Assembly (NCBI GenBank): GCA_001972305.1
Contig: BDDD01000077.1
Coordinates: forward strand, 186,001-250,000
Origin: Cephalotus follicularis
Lineage: Eukaryota; Streptophyta; Magnoliopsida; Oxalidales; Cephalotaceae
Reading direction: 5' to 3'
Length of the DNA: 64,000 nt
Below the pieces are notes generated by a model. The model was not told where the DNA came from. It saw nothing but the letters and a program-made list of their open reading frames with translations, and ran no database searches. A program made the position numbers and the translations under genes. Below, piece after piece: positions 43,693-54,766 of the stretch. Positions within the stretch are counted from its first letter, which is position 1. Every line of letters begins with the position of its first letter.

Positions 43693-46514
43693 ATGTCACC
43701 AAAAAGGAATAGTTGGTACCTTGATAGTAGATGCTCCAAGCATATGATGGGTAACAAAAGCCTATTTGTGACTTGGAAACCAAAAGAAGGAGGAAACGTA
43801 ACCTTTGGAGACAACACAAAAGGACAAATCGTTGGAACCGGCTCCATAGGTAATAAAGACATTACTATTACTAATGTATTGCATGTTAAAGGACTCAAAC
43901 ACAATCTCATGAGCATAAGTCAATTATGTGACAAGAATTGTAGAGTTATTTTTGAAAATACATCATGTAGAGTTGTAGACAGCAACAATAATGCTACTAA
44001 GTTTATTGGACAAAGAGAAGACAATGTATATGTTATAAATTTAAATGACCTTCAAAATCAAAATGTTAAATTCCTTGTCTCTTTAAATGAAGATAGTTGG
44101 ATGTGGCATAGAAGGCTTGGACATGTTAGTATGAGAACCATTGCTAAATTTTTGAAACATGACTTAGTAAAAGGTCTTCCTAAATTGAGCTTTCAAAAAG
44201 ATAAATTATGTAATGCTTGCCAACAAGGAAAACAAATAAGAGCAAGTTTTAAATCAACCAACATTGTCTCAACTTCTAGGCCACCCGAACTACTTCATAT
44301 GGATCTTTTCGGACCAATTAACATAAGAAGCTTAGGTGGTAAGTCATATGCCTATGTTATTGTTGATGACTACACTAGGTACACATGGGTTTACTTTTTA
44401 GCACATAAAAGTGAAACTTTTACATTCTTTGAAAATTTTTGTAAATTTGTTCAAAAAGAAAAAGGACTTTCTATTTTAAAAATTAGAAGTGATCATGGTA
44501 AAGAATTTGAAAATAATATTTTTGATAATTATTGCATTGAAAATGGTTTTAAACATGAATTTTCAACCCTTAGGACTCCTCAACAAAATGGAGTTGTTGA
44601 AAGGAGAAATAGAACCTTAGAAGAAATGACTAGAACCATGCTTTGTGAAAATGATCTTCCAAAATATTTTTGGGCCGAAGCCATAAACACTGCATGTTAT
44701 ATTTTAAATAGAACATCAATAAGGCCAATTCTCAAAAAGACTCCATACGAATTATGGAAGGAGAGAAAGCCTAACATTAGTCTCTTTCGTGCCTTCGGAT
44801 GCAAATGCTTTATACACAACAATGGAAAGGATCAACTTGGTAAGTTCGAATCAAAAGCGGATAAAGGTATTTTTCTTGGATACTCCCTTACTAGTAAAGC
44901 TTATAGATGTTTTAATAAACGTACATTACTAGTAGAAGAATCTATGCATGTTGTTTTTGATGAGATACATGATTCTAGTACACATGTGCATGATAGCATA
45001 GACTTTCATGAACCTTCGGAGGACATTGATGTAGAACCTAAGGATAGTTACCGAAAAGAACTTGTAGATAAGACATACAAGGTAGTTAAAGATCACCCAC
45101 ATGTATCCATAATTGGTAATATTCAACAAGGTATCAGGACTAGGTCTAGTGCAAATACTTGTAACTATGTTGCATTTCTTTCTCACTTTGAACCTAATAA
45201 CTTTGTAGAAGCCGAAAAGGATGAAAATTGGATAGTAGCTATGCAAGAAGAGCTAAACCAATTTGAACGGAACAAAGTTTTGTTTTTAGTACCTAGACCT
45301 AAGGATCATTCGGTAATAGGAACTAAATGGGTATTTAGAAATAAAATGGATAATCAAGGGATCATAATTAGAAACAAAGCTAGATTAGTTGCACAAGGCT
45401 ATTCACAAGAAGAAGGAATAGATTATGATGAAACATATGCACCGGTTGCTAGATTAGAATCCATTCGCTTGTTACTTGCATTTGCTTGCTTTAAAAATTT
45501 CAAATTATATCAAATGGATGTGAAAAGTGCCTTTTAAAATGGTTTTATAAAAGGAGAAGTGTATGTTGAACAACCTCAAGGTTTTGAGGACCCCTTCTTT
45601 CCAAATCATGTTTTCAAATTAAACAAAGCTTTATATGGTCTCAAACAAGCCCCTCGAGCTTGATATGAGAGATTGACTAAATTTTTGATTGAACATGATT
45701 TCAAACGAGGAAACGTTGATATTACTCTTTTTACAAAATCAAAAGGAAATGATTTACTTATTGTACAAATATATGTTGATGACATTATTTTTGGATCTAC
45801 TAACGAATCTTTGTGCAAGGAATTTTCTAATACTACGAAGTCCGAATTTGAAATGAGCTTAATGGGAGAACTCAACTTCTTTCTTGGACTTCAAGTAATA
45901 CAAACCAAAGAGGGAATCTTCTTCAACCAAACAAAGTACGTAAAAGATATTCTCAAGAAGTTTGGAATGGAGAAAGCTAAAACAAGTAAGACTCCTATGA
46001 GCACCTCTACAAAGCTTGACAAAGATTTGGTGGATATAAAGTTGACCGCAAGAGCACTAGTGGCTCATGCCAATACCTAGGAAGTATGCTTATTTCCTGG
46101 TTTAGTAAAAAGCAAAATTTAGTTGCTTTATCTACCACCAAAGCTGAATATATTGCTGTAGGTAGTTGTTGTGCACAAATCTTATGGCAAAAGCAACAAT
46201 TGATTGATTATGGTGTTTGTGTAAAGGATGTCTCTATAAAATGTGATAATACGAGTAGTATTTGTCTAGCAAAGAACCTTGTTCATCATTCTAGGACAAA
46301 ACACATTGATATTAGATATCACTTTTTAAGTAAACATGATGAAAGTGGAGATATTGCTTTAGAATACATTCCCACCGAAAAACAAGTTGCGGACATTTTC
46401 ACTAAACCTCTTGATGAAAATTCTTTTTCAAAATTTAGAAGAGAATTAGGTTTATGTGAACTTGATAGAATGTTTATTTGTTTGGATGATATGATTGATT
46501 GTATGCTTATTTGA
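43693..46514 (+). pseudogene. S4 Copia pol: protease, integrase, reverse transcriptase, RNase H
   Basis: Pol of a Sirevirus-type Copia element. The protease motif reads WYLDSRCSKHM, where the family has Asp-Ser-Gly; the Gly is Arg here, which should kill activity. Integrase: HHCC (HRRLGH to CNACQQGK, about 44107-44230), rve core with MDLFGP, IRSDHGKEF and the NGVVERRNRTLEEM Glu block. Reverse transcriptase: TKWVFRNKMD onward, TAA at 45535 and TGA at 45661 (a Trp position), YVDD at 45772. The frame breaks near 46020: about one hundred residues joining reverse transcriptase to RNase H are deleted and the RNase H (ALSTTKAEYIA, HHSRTKHIDIRYHF, VADIFTKPL) is in another frame to 46512. It is not functional as read. 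Confidence 0.92.
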
Positions 46515-46554
46515 TGATTCTGTTTTTGCTTGTTTCTGTTCTGTTTTTACAAAA

Positions 46555-46805
46555 ACACGTCGACTTCTTTTCTAAAAACTTTGATGTTTTATGCAAACAC
46601 GTCGATCTCTTTCACAAAACATCGATTTCTTTAACTCTCTTTGAAACACGTCGACTCCTTTGTAAACGCGTCGATGCCTTTTAAAACGCATCATTTTTTG
46701 GCTCTTTTGGTCGATGCCTTTCGTTCTTTTTTAAAGAACGCGTCGACGTCTTTACAATCACGTCGACGTCTTTCACCCCGATATCGACTTTCTCATAAAA
46801 ACGTC
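46555..46805 (+). promoter_or_regulatory. TCGA motif array between pol and env-like ORF (S4)
   Basis: About nine TCGAC/TCGAT cores in 250 bp (forms ACGTCGACTCC, CGCGTCGATGCC, CACGTCGACGTC), the same family as in the S4 LTR U3 and at the same place as in S1. A TATA-like TCATAAAAACG follows at about 46793 and the env-like ATG lies 220 bp downstream. Confidence 0.5.
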
Positions 46806-47014
46806 AACTCCACACTACTCTCTCACTTTACCCTAATACTGAGCATTTCGAAATTTTTTCTCTCTCTGATTTTTCGTTCTAAATCGGTCTAAATCTTTCT
46901 AAGAACATCTTCTCTAGCATCCTTCGACATCAAAAGTCGTTTCTCCCTCTTCCAATCCATTTGTTTTTCTCACTCTCTGTCTCTATCTGTTGTGCATACT
47001 ATCTGTTTGTCAAA

Positions 47015-48325
47015 ATGCCAAGGACAAAATCAACAGGTCTTAAGAAGGCTGCCTCTCCTTCCCAGCCTAAGAAATCTGATAAAAAGCGAAAGCTTGACAT
47101 TAGGGAACCTTCCCCTGACCCAGCTCTTCAATCGGATTCCGAATCCGAAGAGCAAGTTCCCCTCCGAAATGCTGTTTTTGTAGACAAACGAGTTATGGGA
47201 GGCAGAAACATTGACCTTGCCTTTTGTTCTAATGAATTTTCTTTTGTCTCCTGGCTTGATGACCTTCACCTTCTTCCTCTTGTCCAAATTCAGGACCAAT
47301 TCTATGTAAAACTAGTCAAAGAGTTTTATATGAATCTTAGGATTGTGTCTAGCCTTCATGGGGAGTTTGCTCTCTCCTCTTCTGTCAAAGGGCAGCGTAT
47401 TTTCCTAGATGCTAGGATTCTAGCTTCTATTCTTCACATTCCACACACCGGAATTTACATTTTCGAATATAAAAAATGGCCGGAAGTTGAAGGTTTTCAC
47501 CCCAAACACATTTTGTCAATTCTATATCCCAATGATCCAAACATACACCCAAATATGGCAATATGCACAAAAAAACTTTATATGGATAATAGACTCCTCC
47601 ATCACCTCATTGTGCATCAACTTCTTCCCACCGGTGGTGGATATGCCAAACTATCTCGGATGCAAGCATTTCTTATGTGGTGCATCATCTCAAAGGTTGA
47701 ATTTTGTTATCCCCTTCTTATGCTCCATATCATGGTGAGAGCATTTACACAAAAGAAATCCGTTCTTCCTTTCGGATCCATCCTCACAAAAATCTTCCGA
47801 CATCATCATGTGTGTCTTGAAGGAGAGATTGGAACAAAGCTCAAGAAGGAGGATACTTACAATAAGAGCACATTGAATAGGATGGGATGGAAGAAGCAAG
47901 GAGGAATTTGGACCTACTGCCCAAAGGCTGATCAAGGACAAAGAATTGAGAGAGAAGAACAAGAAGAGATCCCTCCATGGGAAGCCCAAGAAGAACCTCA
48001 ACCTGCTCAAGTTCAATGATCGTCATCCACGAGTGATTTTGATAGGATGATGGAGTTTATGAGTGCTAGGTTTGATTCTATGGAAGCATCCCTCGAAGGA
48101 AAATTTAAGCAAGTTAATTCGCGGATTGATAACTTGGAAAAGGATCACTTGACCATTTGATCCGACTTTGAGAGCGTCGATGATACTATATATTATGATT
48201 TAAAAGTCACCAAGAGGCATCTCAAAAGATTGGAACGAAAGCTCGCTGCTTCCAAGGTTATTGACACATGCGAAGAGACTTCGGGCGACGACTCCTCCTC
48301 CGATTCCGATCCTCCTCCCGCATAA
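47015..48325 (+). pseudogene. S4 env-like ORF with two in-frame TGA stops
   Basis: The start is chosen at 47015 (MPRTKSTGLKK), which aligns with S1 at 7197; an upstream in-frame ATG at 46961 is less likely. Basic N-terminus, acidic DIREPSPDPALQSDSESEE, then the conserved core (KLVKEFYMNL, VKGQRIFLDARILASILHIPHTG, EVEGFHPKHILSILYP, LLPTGGGYAKLSRMQAF, LPFGSILTK). The frame meets TGA at 48017 and TGA at 48158 but stays open otherwise to a TAA at 48323, with a coiled-coil-like tail (MMEFMSARFDSMEASLEGKFKQ in two parts) and an acidic DDSSSDSDPPPA end. The intact protein would have about 435 residues. No signal peptide or convincing membrane segment is seen, so the 'envelope' label is positional. 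Confidence 0.85.
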
Positions 48326-48906
48326 TCTTTGTTGCTGTTTTTTTTTTTGTGTGTTTTTGGTTGTAATGAAGATGTTTATGTATTTTTAATTCTTGTAAGA
48401 ACAATGTGTTTTGTTAATGATATTATTGTTTATGAAATTGTGTTTATGAATGTTATTAGCAATTTTTGATATCTTGATTTCGTAAGGGGGAGTATTAATT
48501 GCTTATATGATAATGTTCATGTTATTGATATTGTTTTACCCTCTTTTATTAAGGGGGAGCTAATTTCTTCTATCTTTTTGATGCTATACAAAAAAGGGGG
48601 AGAAATGGCTCAAAAAGTTAGAATTTATAATTAATGGGGGAGAACTCAAAAGCATTGCTGCATTGATATTGATTAGATCCTATAACTAATGGGGAGAAAT
48701 AAAAGTTCAAAAGCATAGCTCATTAATATTGTTATGGGAGAGATAGCTAATTGATATTGCTTATAATTAGGTGGAGATAGAGCTCATTGGAAATAGAGCT
48801 GCACATTCAAATGGAACCTTATTTATGAACATTGGTTATTCATGCTTACTTGATTTCACTTATGTTTTATACTTATGCCTTTTTTGAGCAAATTTTTGTC
48901 ATCATC
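48326..48906 (+). other. S4 spacer after env-like ORF with extra polypurine tracts
   Basis: Non-coding. Purine runs TAAGGGGGAGTA (about 48483), TTAAGGGGGAGCT (about 48550) and AAAAAAGGGGGAGAAA (about 48590) lie ahead of the final tract. Three loose repeats of 'ATTGATATTG...AATKGGGGAGA' occupy 48620-48760. Confidence 0.75.
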
Positions 48907-48919
48907 AAAAAGGGAGAGA
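48907..48919 (+). other. Polypurine tract of S4, slightly degenerate
   Basis: AAAAAGGGAGAGA directly before the LTR at 48921. The other Sirevirus copies here have AAAAAGGGGGAGA, so one G is A. Confidence 0.85.
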
Positions 48920-48920
48920 T

Positions 48921-50233
48921 TGTTGACGATTTAGTCTCAATCCTAGTTTTGATGATAACATATTTGCATTTAACAAGTTTACTTGATGTGCAAGTTATTA
49001 GAAAGACGTACAAAAGGCAAAAGACTGCTGCAAGGAAAAGACATCGATCCCTATTGCAAAAGACATCAACGTCTTAAAGCTACGAAAGCTACAGGCCAAA
49101 TTTGGAGAAAGACATCGATCCCTTTCAAGAAAGACATTGACGTCTTTAGTGCACCAAAGTTACAGGTCAAATTTGAGCAAAGACATCGATCCTTACAGGG
49201 AAAGACATCGACGTCCAAAGGAAAGACATCGATCCCTTTCAAGAAGACATTGACGTCTTAGGCTTCCAAAGTTACAGGTCAAATTTAAGTGAAGACATCG
49301 ATCCTTGTTTCAGAAGACATCGACGTCCAACAAAAGACATCGATCCCTTACCATAGACATCGACGTCTTTCTAGACCAATCTGCAAAAGCCAGAAAAGAC
49401 ATCGACCCTTGAAGAAGAAGTCGATGTGATGCTCATAACTTCAAATACCTGGACACATTCCCAGCAAAGACATCGACGCCTATAAAAGACATCGACGTCT
49501 TTTCAAAATGATTGACCCAGGAAACACGGAACGGCTAGTTAACGCACTTACAACGGCTAGTAACAGTCAAAGACATCGACGCCTTTCTAAATACATCGAC
49601 GTCTTTCTGCCAGCAGAGACAAAAACAAAGTTGCATCAACACATTTTTAAATCAAAAGCTTCCAGGATTTATGCAACGGCTACAAAGATTTTTTTGTCTA
49701 TAAAAGGAAGATTCAAACCTCAGAGAATCACAACAATTCACATCAATTCAACAAGAATTACACAACATCAAGAGAGAAATCAAATTCAAGCATTCTAGTG
49801 TGAAAAAGCTCAAGTGCTCTATAGTGTTCTCAAAAGCTTCAAAGCTCCATCTCTTGAGTTTTTCTGTGAGATTCATATTGTGTTCTGTATAATCCATATC
49901 AAACCTATTTGAGAGGTTATCTTGTAAACACATTTCACAATCACTTGTAAAAGAGGAGAATCCTCTAAGGTCTTGAGGTCAAGGTCTTGTGATTGAGGTC
50001 AATCACGAAGTTGTAAGGTGTAACGAATTGCTACCATAATCAATTCGAGATAGTGGAAACTCAAGGAGCTCCCTTGGGAAAAGTGGACGTAGGCAAGAGT
50101 TAGCCGAACCACTCTAAATCGAAGAAGTTTTTCGTTCCTTTCACTCTTTACTTTTAAAGTTTTTAATTTTTTTATATTTACATCAATATTCAATTCACCC
50201 CCCATCTTGTATATTGCAAGAGTGCTTATTTCA
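48921..50233 (+). mobile_element. S4 3' LTR, complete (1.31 kb)
   Basis: It runs from TGTTGACGATTTAG to GCTTATTTCA. U3 holds the GACATCGATCC and GACATCGACGTC array to about 49615. TATAAAAG is at 49699. U5 has AGTGGACGTAGGC and ATTCACCCCCCATCTTG. It is followed directly by AAAAC, which duplicates the bases left of the S4 5' LTR. Confidence 0.92.
49699..49706 (+). promoter_or_regulatory. TATA box of S4 3' LTR
   Basis: TATAAAAG downstream of the motif array and about 535 bp before the LTR end. Confidence 0.75.
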
Positions 50234-50238
50234 AAAAC
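50234..50238. repeat. S4 target-site duplication, right copy
   Basis: AAAAC, identical to 35753-35757. Confidence 0.8.
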
Positions 50239-51887
50239 CATGTAAAACAGTGTGTTAGGGCAGAATAGGGCACTAAGCGTCGATGCTTAGCCCCCGGGCG
50301 TCAACAGTTTCAAAAAGCACAAGTATAAAGAGTCAACGGTTTGTTTTAAAGCATAAGGCGTCGATTGTTTGGTTTAACTCATAAAAGCGTCGACAGTTTT
50401 AGAAAGCATAAGTATAAAACATCGACTACTCAGTTTAAGACATGAAATCGTCGACGGGTTTGGTTTTGAAAGCATAAAGCGTCGACGGTTTTGATAGAAA
50501 ATGCAGTTTGTGAAAGAGTTCATAAACCAATGGAACTATGTCAAAAATAGTTCAAAGCCCTTTTTAAGATTCATCCCATAGCCCCTGAATTAAGAGAAGG
50601 CAAGTATTCATCTCCTCTTAATTCAACGTCGAACCCTTATATCATATGCCATATGCAGTATACATATCCATTCGTATGCCTGTATATATATAGATACACA
50701 ATCATGCATCCATACAAGTACAATTCGTACACATCAATCCATATAATTACTTAGAATGCATGAATGTAATGCAAGCAATAGTATAACCTACCTCGTAGCA
50801 ACTGAGCTCGTATAACTCAGAAATCCTCTATCCTTGATCGTCTCGTTTATCTTTGATCGTTTCCTTTATCCTGCATGTACAACACATTTCTGTTACACTC
50901 TACGCACGGAAACCAAGCACAGCCGCCATCGGAGCTTAGGCCAGTTTCTGGCCAACTCATTTAGCTCCGGCAAAACCCAAAAATAGGTTCCACATTGGAC
51001 GATATGTTCAAAACCATCGGAGGCTCACCGTGACTCACCGTGAAACGCGCTGTCATGGCTGGCCAGTGAGTTCAGCTCACTGAGTTGACTCGTTGGTCGT
51101 CCACAACTCCGGCTACCACCATAAACCGCATCACAACCATCAGACAAACACATCAATGCCCTTAACTCACCGAGATTCGGCGCTAAACGCGCGGTTAAAG
51201 ACAGCAGTTAGTTGGCTCATTGAGTCGACTCGTCAGTTCGAATCCGGCCGTTTTTGGCCGAATGGCGCAAAATCAGCCACTGAAATAGGTGTAGCCAGCC
51301 TCCTAGGTGAAGATCGGACCTTCACGTGATGCTAACCGGCGGTGGAACAGATAGCAAGGCGCACAGTAGCTTGGCGTCAGGGAGAAGAAAAACGAGAAAA
51401 GAGAAGAAAAGAGGAGAGCTTACCGGCGGGTTGGGGGGTCTGGACCGTTCGCCCTCTCTTCCTGGTCCAGCGGCTAGCTCCGGCATCTTCCCCGGCGTAC
51501 CAGCGGCCCCTGCTCTCTCCCACTCTCCCTGTCTGTTTCTTCTTTCTTTTGCACGGGTGCCTTATGCGCCCGTGTCTCCTTTCTTTCTTTTCTTTTAATT
51601 TTTGCCACTTCTTTAGTATTTACCAGCCAAAATACTAAGACATGGGTCCCGTTTAATCCGAAAACAACGATATTAATTATCCGAACGAGTACCAAAATAA
51701 TCGCAATAAAAATACGAACATAGGGCTTTATTGTCGCCCATTAAAAATGGGCTTTATTAGTCATTTTGGGCCTTATGATTTGCGGCTCCAAGACGCGATG
51801 CTTTATCAATTCGGGCTCCATCGGCTCAATACGGCCATACACTGTGCCAATATTAAAATAATTATTCATAAAATTCCGGGCGTTACA
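50239..51887 (-). mobile_element. Solo-type Gypsy LTR, right part
   Basis: Non-coding. 50265-50495 is an array of AAGCGTCGACAG and GGCGTCGATTG motifs. The 50790 region has the CCTACCTCG phrase found at similar distance from the terminus in other LTRs here. The end CCGGGCGTTACA (51887) is followed by CCCTA and by G2 LTR sequence. Open frames at 51090-51700 reflect high GC and match no family I know. A small part at the left edge could still be the lost end of the S3 LTR. Confidence 0.7.
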
Positions 51888-52069
51888 CCCTAACGGTAAT
51901 AGTAGCTCTCTCAGTTGTAGCTCATCGAGATTGCATTGGCCCAGCCATATGCTGGAAGATCAATGAGTTTCGTACCTGATTAGTCTGAGAAACATAGATA
52001 GATCTCCCACCCTTTTCGAAGGATTACCTTCCGTAGGATTGATAACTGCTAACTGATTGACATTGTATT
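51888..52069 (+). mobile_element. G2 3' LTR, second part
   Basis: CCCTAACGGTAATAG to ACTGATTGACATTGTAT matches 23091-23269 of the G2 5' LTR, continuing the copy broken off at 30226. It is cut again at 52070 by G5. The last 650 bp of this LTR are not found. Confidence 0.88.
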
Positions 52070-53031
52070 TTTCACACCGGACCCAACCGAGACGGATGTG
52101 ACCATCACGTGGCAAGCCTCCTGTCGGAAACCTCCACTTAATAACTTAAAACCTATTCAAAACTTCTTAAAACCATCATAAAGTTGAACTTTTTGCAAAA
52201 ACTTGAAAATTTTTCTAACTCTTAAAATTTTACGAAAATCGGCAAGAGACGTCAAAAAATTCTTACTCAAAGCATCTATAACCGTGTCTACATTGACATG
52301 GGGTATTCGTTAGTGTAATCGTAGTCTTTAATCATTTCCATCCATCACTACTTGTTGTTCGGATCCCTGTCTATAAAGATCTACGTAGGGCCGACAATCG
52401 TCCACAATAGGTGATGTCTTCTAGACGTAGCCCTTATAGGCTAAATCCTTCACTGTACTCTGCTAACGTTTCTACCAAGTGCTCAAAAAGAAACGTAATA
52501 TAATGATTACCTGAACCTCTTCTAACAATTCATCACTATCAATGATTCGTCGCTGCGATGCTGTTCTGAAGGGTATACAAGAACTCTAAAAGAGTTCCTC
52601 TAAAGCATTTAAGGTGCTATGTTCTATACATCATGCTCTAATAGCTCATAAAGTCTAGAATAACTAGGCTATAGCCCGCTAAAACTCTGGCTCAAACACA
52701 TTTATTAATAAAGCGATTAGGAAAGGTATCGTCCTTATCGCTAACTCGGCCGCTACCCAAAATGAAGGTAACATCCTAGAAAACCTCCGGTCTTAGAATA
52801 TCTAGCCTTACATCTTACTCTAGTTCTACATCAGCCGTCTATCTTGTAACCTTAAAAGATCTCACTATCTTTGTCCACAGCGGGACCCATCTCCTTGACC
52901 ACGTGGCATGCTACCAAACACATGACTCTGATGTAATGCATGATATGCATGAGTTAAAAATCATTTTCTCTTTTCTTTGAAATCTTGAAAACATTTAACT
53001 TTTTAAAAGTCTAGAGAATCTAAAACCAAAA
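52070..53031 (-). mobile_element. G5: partial LTR plus non-coding interior
   Basis: 52070-52246 matches the start of the LTR at 53048 (CACACC.GACCCAACC, GACGGATGTGACCATCACG, ACTTTTTRGAAAAACTT), though its TG terminus is mutated to TT. From 52247 to 53031 there is no recognisable gag or pol on either strand. With the primer-binding site to the right, this is either a heavily deleted Gypsy element or a small non-autonomous one. Confidence 0.6.
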
Positions 53032-53043
53032 GCTCTGATACCA
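53032..53043 (-). other. G5 primer-binding site
   Basis: The minus strand reads TGGTATCAGAGC, four bases from the LTR at 53048. Confidence 0.9.
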
Positions 53044-53929
53044 AAAATGTCACACCCGACCCAACCAAGACGGATGTGACCATCACGTGGTAAGCCTCCT
53101 GTCAGAAACCTCCACGTGATAACTTAAAACCTATTTGAAACTTCTTAAAACCATAATAAAGTTGAACTTTTTAGAAAAACTTCAAAATTTTTCTAACTCT
53201 TAAAATTTTATGAAAATTAGGTACGTAGTATCCGTTTATCGGACTATGCAACCTGTAAAGAAAACGCAGTCTATAAAAACACACTCCCGAAGGAGGAATC
53301 AGCAGTTTATAATTGGGCTCAGCTCTCCTCAAATCATCAAGCATGAAAAGAAAATATATAGGGCTCGACTTTTTTAAAAACAAAACCATAAAAGCAATTC
53401 ACTAATATAAAAACATAATTAAATGAGTAATTTAAATGCTGATGTAGAGATATTGTGCATGTGTTGAAACATTTGTAGCATGGCCTGCTCTCGTGGTCCA
53501 TCCTCTACTGAATCCGTCTTAGCAACTGCTCGCCATTATCTGAAAAGGAAAACTGGGAGGGGGTTAGTCCAAATATCTAAGTGAGTTAGGACAAGTCATT
53601 CACTGTTACATCCATGAAGAATCGGATGTAGTGAAAGAAATATAGGCTGAAATCAAAAGTATAGAACACAAATATAAGAGGGTCCATGAAAAGAACAAGG
53701 CCATCAACAATTCTTTATAATAGAAGCTAACACTCAATACTGGAGCTGAAAACACAATAATTGTAACTGAAGTATGAGTTCAGAGTGAACATCTGATGTA
53801 TCGCTGAAATAAAACAGTGTAACTAAAGACAATACAATCTGAGTATAACAAGGTCACAATGAAATCAGAGTAGGGTGAAATATCATGAGTCTCGAATGAA
53901 ATAAGAAAAACAAGAAATGTGCCCATACG

Positions 53930-54300
53930 ATATAATATCTGGAATACTAACTCATCTATACTGTCTGGAATGCTAACACAACTATGCTATCCGGGATGCT
54001 GACATAACTGTACTATCTGGAATACAAACACAACTGTGATATCTAAATGTTGACACAATTGTGCTATCTGAGATACTGTTACTGCTGTGCTGACTGAAAT
54101 ACTGAAACTACTGTGCTGTCTGAAATATTGGATGCTGGATGCTATACTGTCATCTCATATTATCCCACTATATACCTCATCGTAGCACCCCCTCTGCCCT
54201 CGCTCGAGGGGCCTACTATGCTGCACTCACCCCCTACCCTCGCCCGGGGGCCTACTATGCACGCACCTCCACTACCCTCGCCTGAGGGGCCTACATGCAA
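53930..54300. repeat. Two degenerate tandem repeats in G5 LTR
   Basis: At 53930-54135 a unit of about 28-30 bp (CTGTGCTATCTGGAATACT-like) recurs about seven times. At 54190-54300 a unit of about 45 bp (CCCTCGCCCGAGGGGCCTAC-like) recurs three times. Confidence 0.7.
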
Positions 54301-54470
54301 AACATCTCAACAATCATCTCATCTCATTTCATCCTCCTCATATCATCGTCCTTATGCACCGGTGCAATATCTCATGTCACCTCCATATCTTATATCAACA
54401 TCCCAACCACACAGGCTGTATATCCTCTGCTCTGCCTCGCACGAGGGGCTGTCGTATCTCAATGCACGGA

Positions 54471-54475
54471 CCTTG
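54471..54475. repeat. G4 target-site duplication, left copy (imperfect)
   Basis: CCTTG on the left and CCCTG at 61979-61983 on the right; one of five bases differs. Confidence 0.6.
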
Positions 54476-54724
54476 TGTCACACCCCGCTATTCCACTACG
54501 TTTAGACAACATGTGGTGATATCAGGAATAAGTAAATAATCCAGCATTTCACTCAACATTTCAACAATATAAGCGGAAGCATTCATATCTAGATTAGTTT
54601 TTCATCTAAGAATTTTATTCCAACTTCGTTCTATTAAAAAAAAAGTAACCAACATAACATCTCAAAAGTACATTTTATTCATAGTTGGGTATAAAATACA
54701 TGAATTAAAATTGCAGTTATTACA
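54476..54724 (-). mobile_element. G4 3' LTR, internally deleted to 249 bp
   Basis: Its first 120 bp match the start of the 5' LTR (59460) and its last 130 bp match the end (61849-61978). The 2.27 kb between is missing. The join reads TCTAGATTAGTTTTTC and shares TTA with both partners. Both LTR termini (TGTCACACCCCG and TTATTACA) are intact. Confidence 0.92.
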
Positions 54725-54742
54725 TTCCCCCCCTCCTTAAAG
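54725..54742 (-). other. Polypurine tract of G4
   Basis: The minus strand reads CTTTAAGGAGGGGGGGAA, directly before the 3' LTR start TGTAATAAC. Confidence 0.92.
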
Positions 54743-54766
54743 AAAATTTATCCTTGAATTTAACCT

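Larger units (their letters stand above)
53048..54475 (-). mobile_element. G5 5' LTR, cut by G4
   Basis: It starts (plus strand) TGTCACACCCGACCC. Phrases near 53225-53320 (TCCGTTTATCGGACTAT, CACTCCCGAAGGAGGAA) recur in the solo-type LTR near 30445-30535, so the two are related. Short repeats 'TGTGCTATCTGRAATACT' (53930-54135) and 'CCTCGCC.GAGGGGCCTAC' (54190-54300) are present. It is interrupted at 54476. Confidence 0.7.

Noticed and set aside
51093-51700. Several overlapping open frames on both strands near the solo LTR end
   Set aside because: High-GC LTR sequence gives open frames by chance. The translations show no domain and the region has a clear LTR terminus at 51887.
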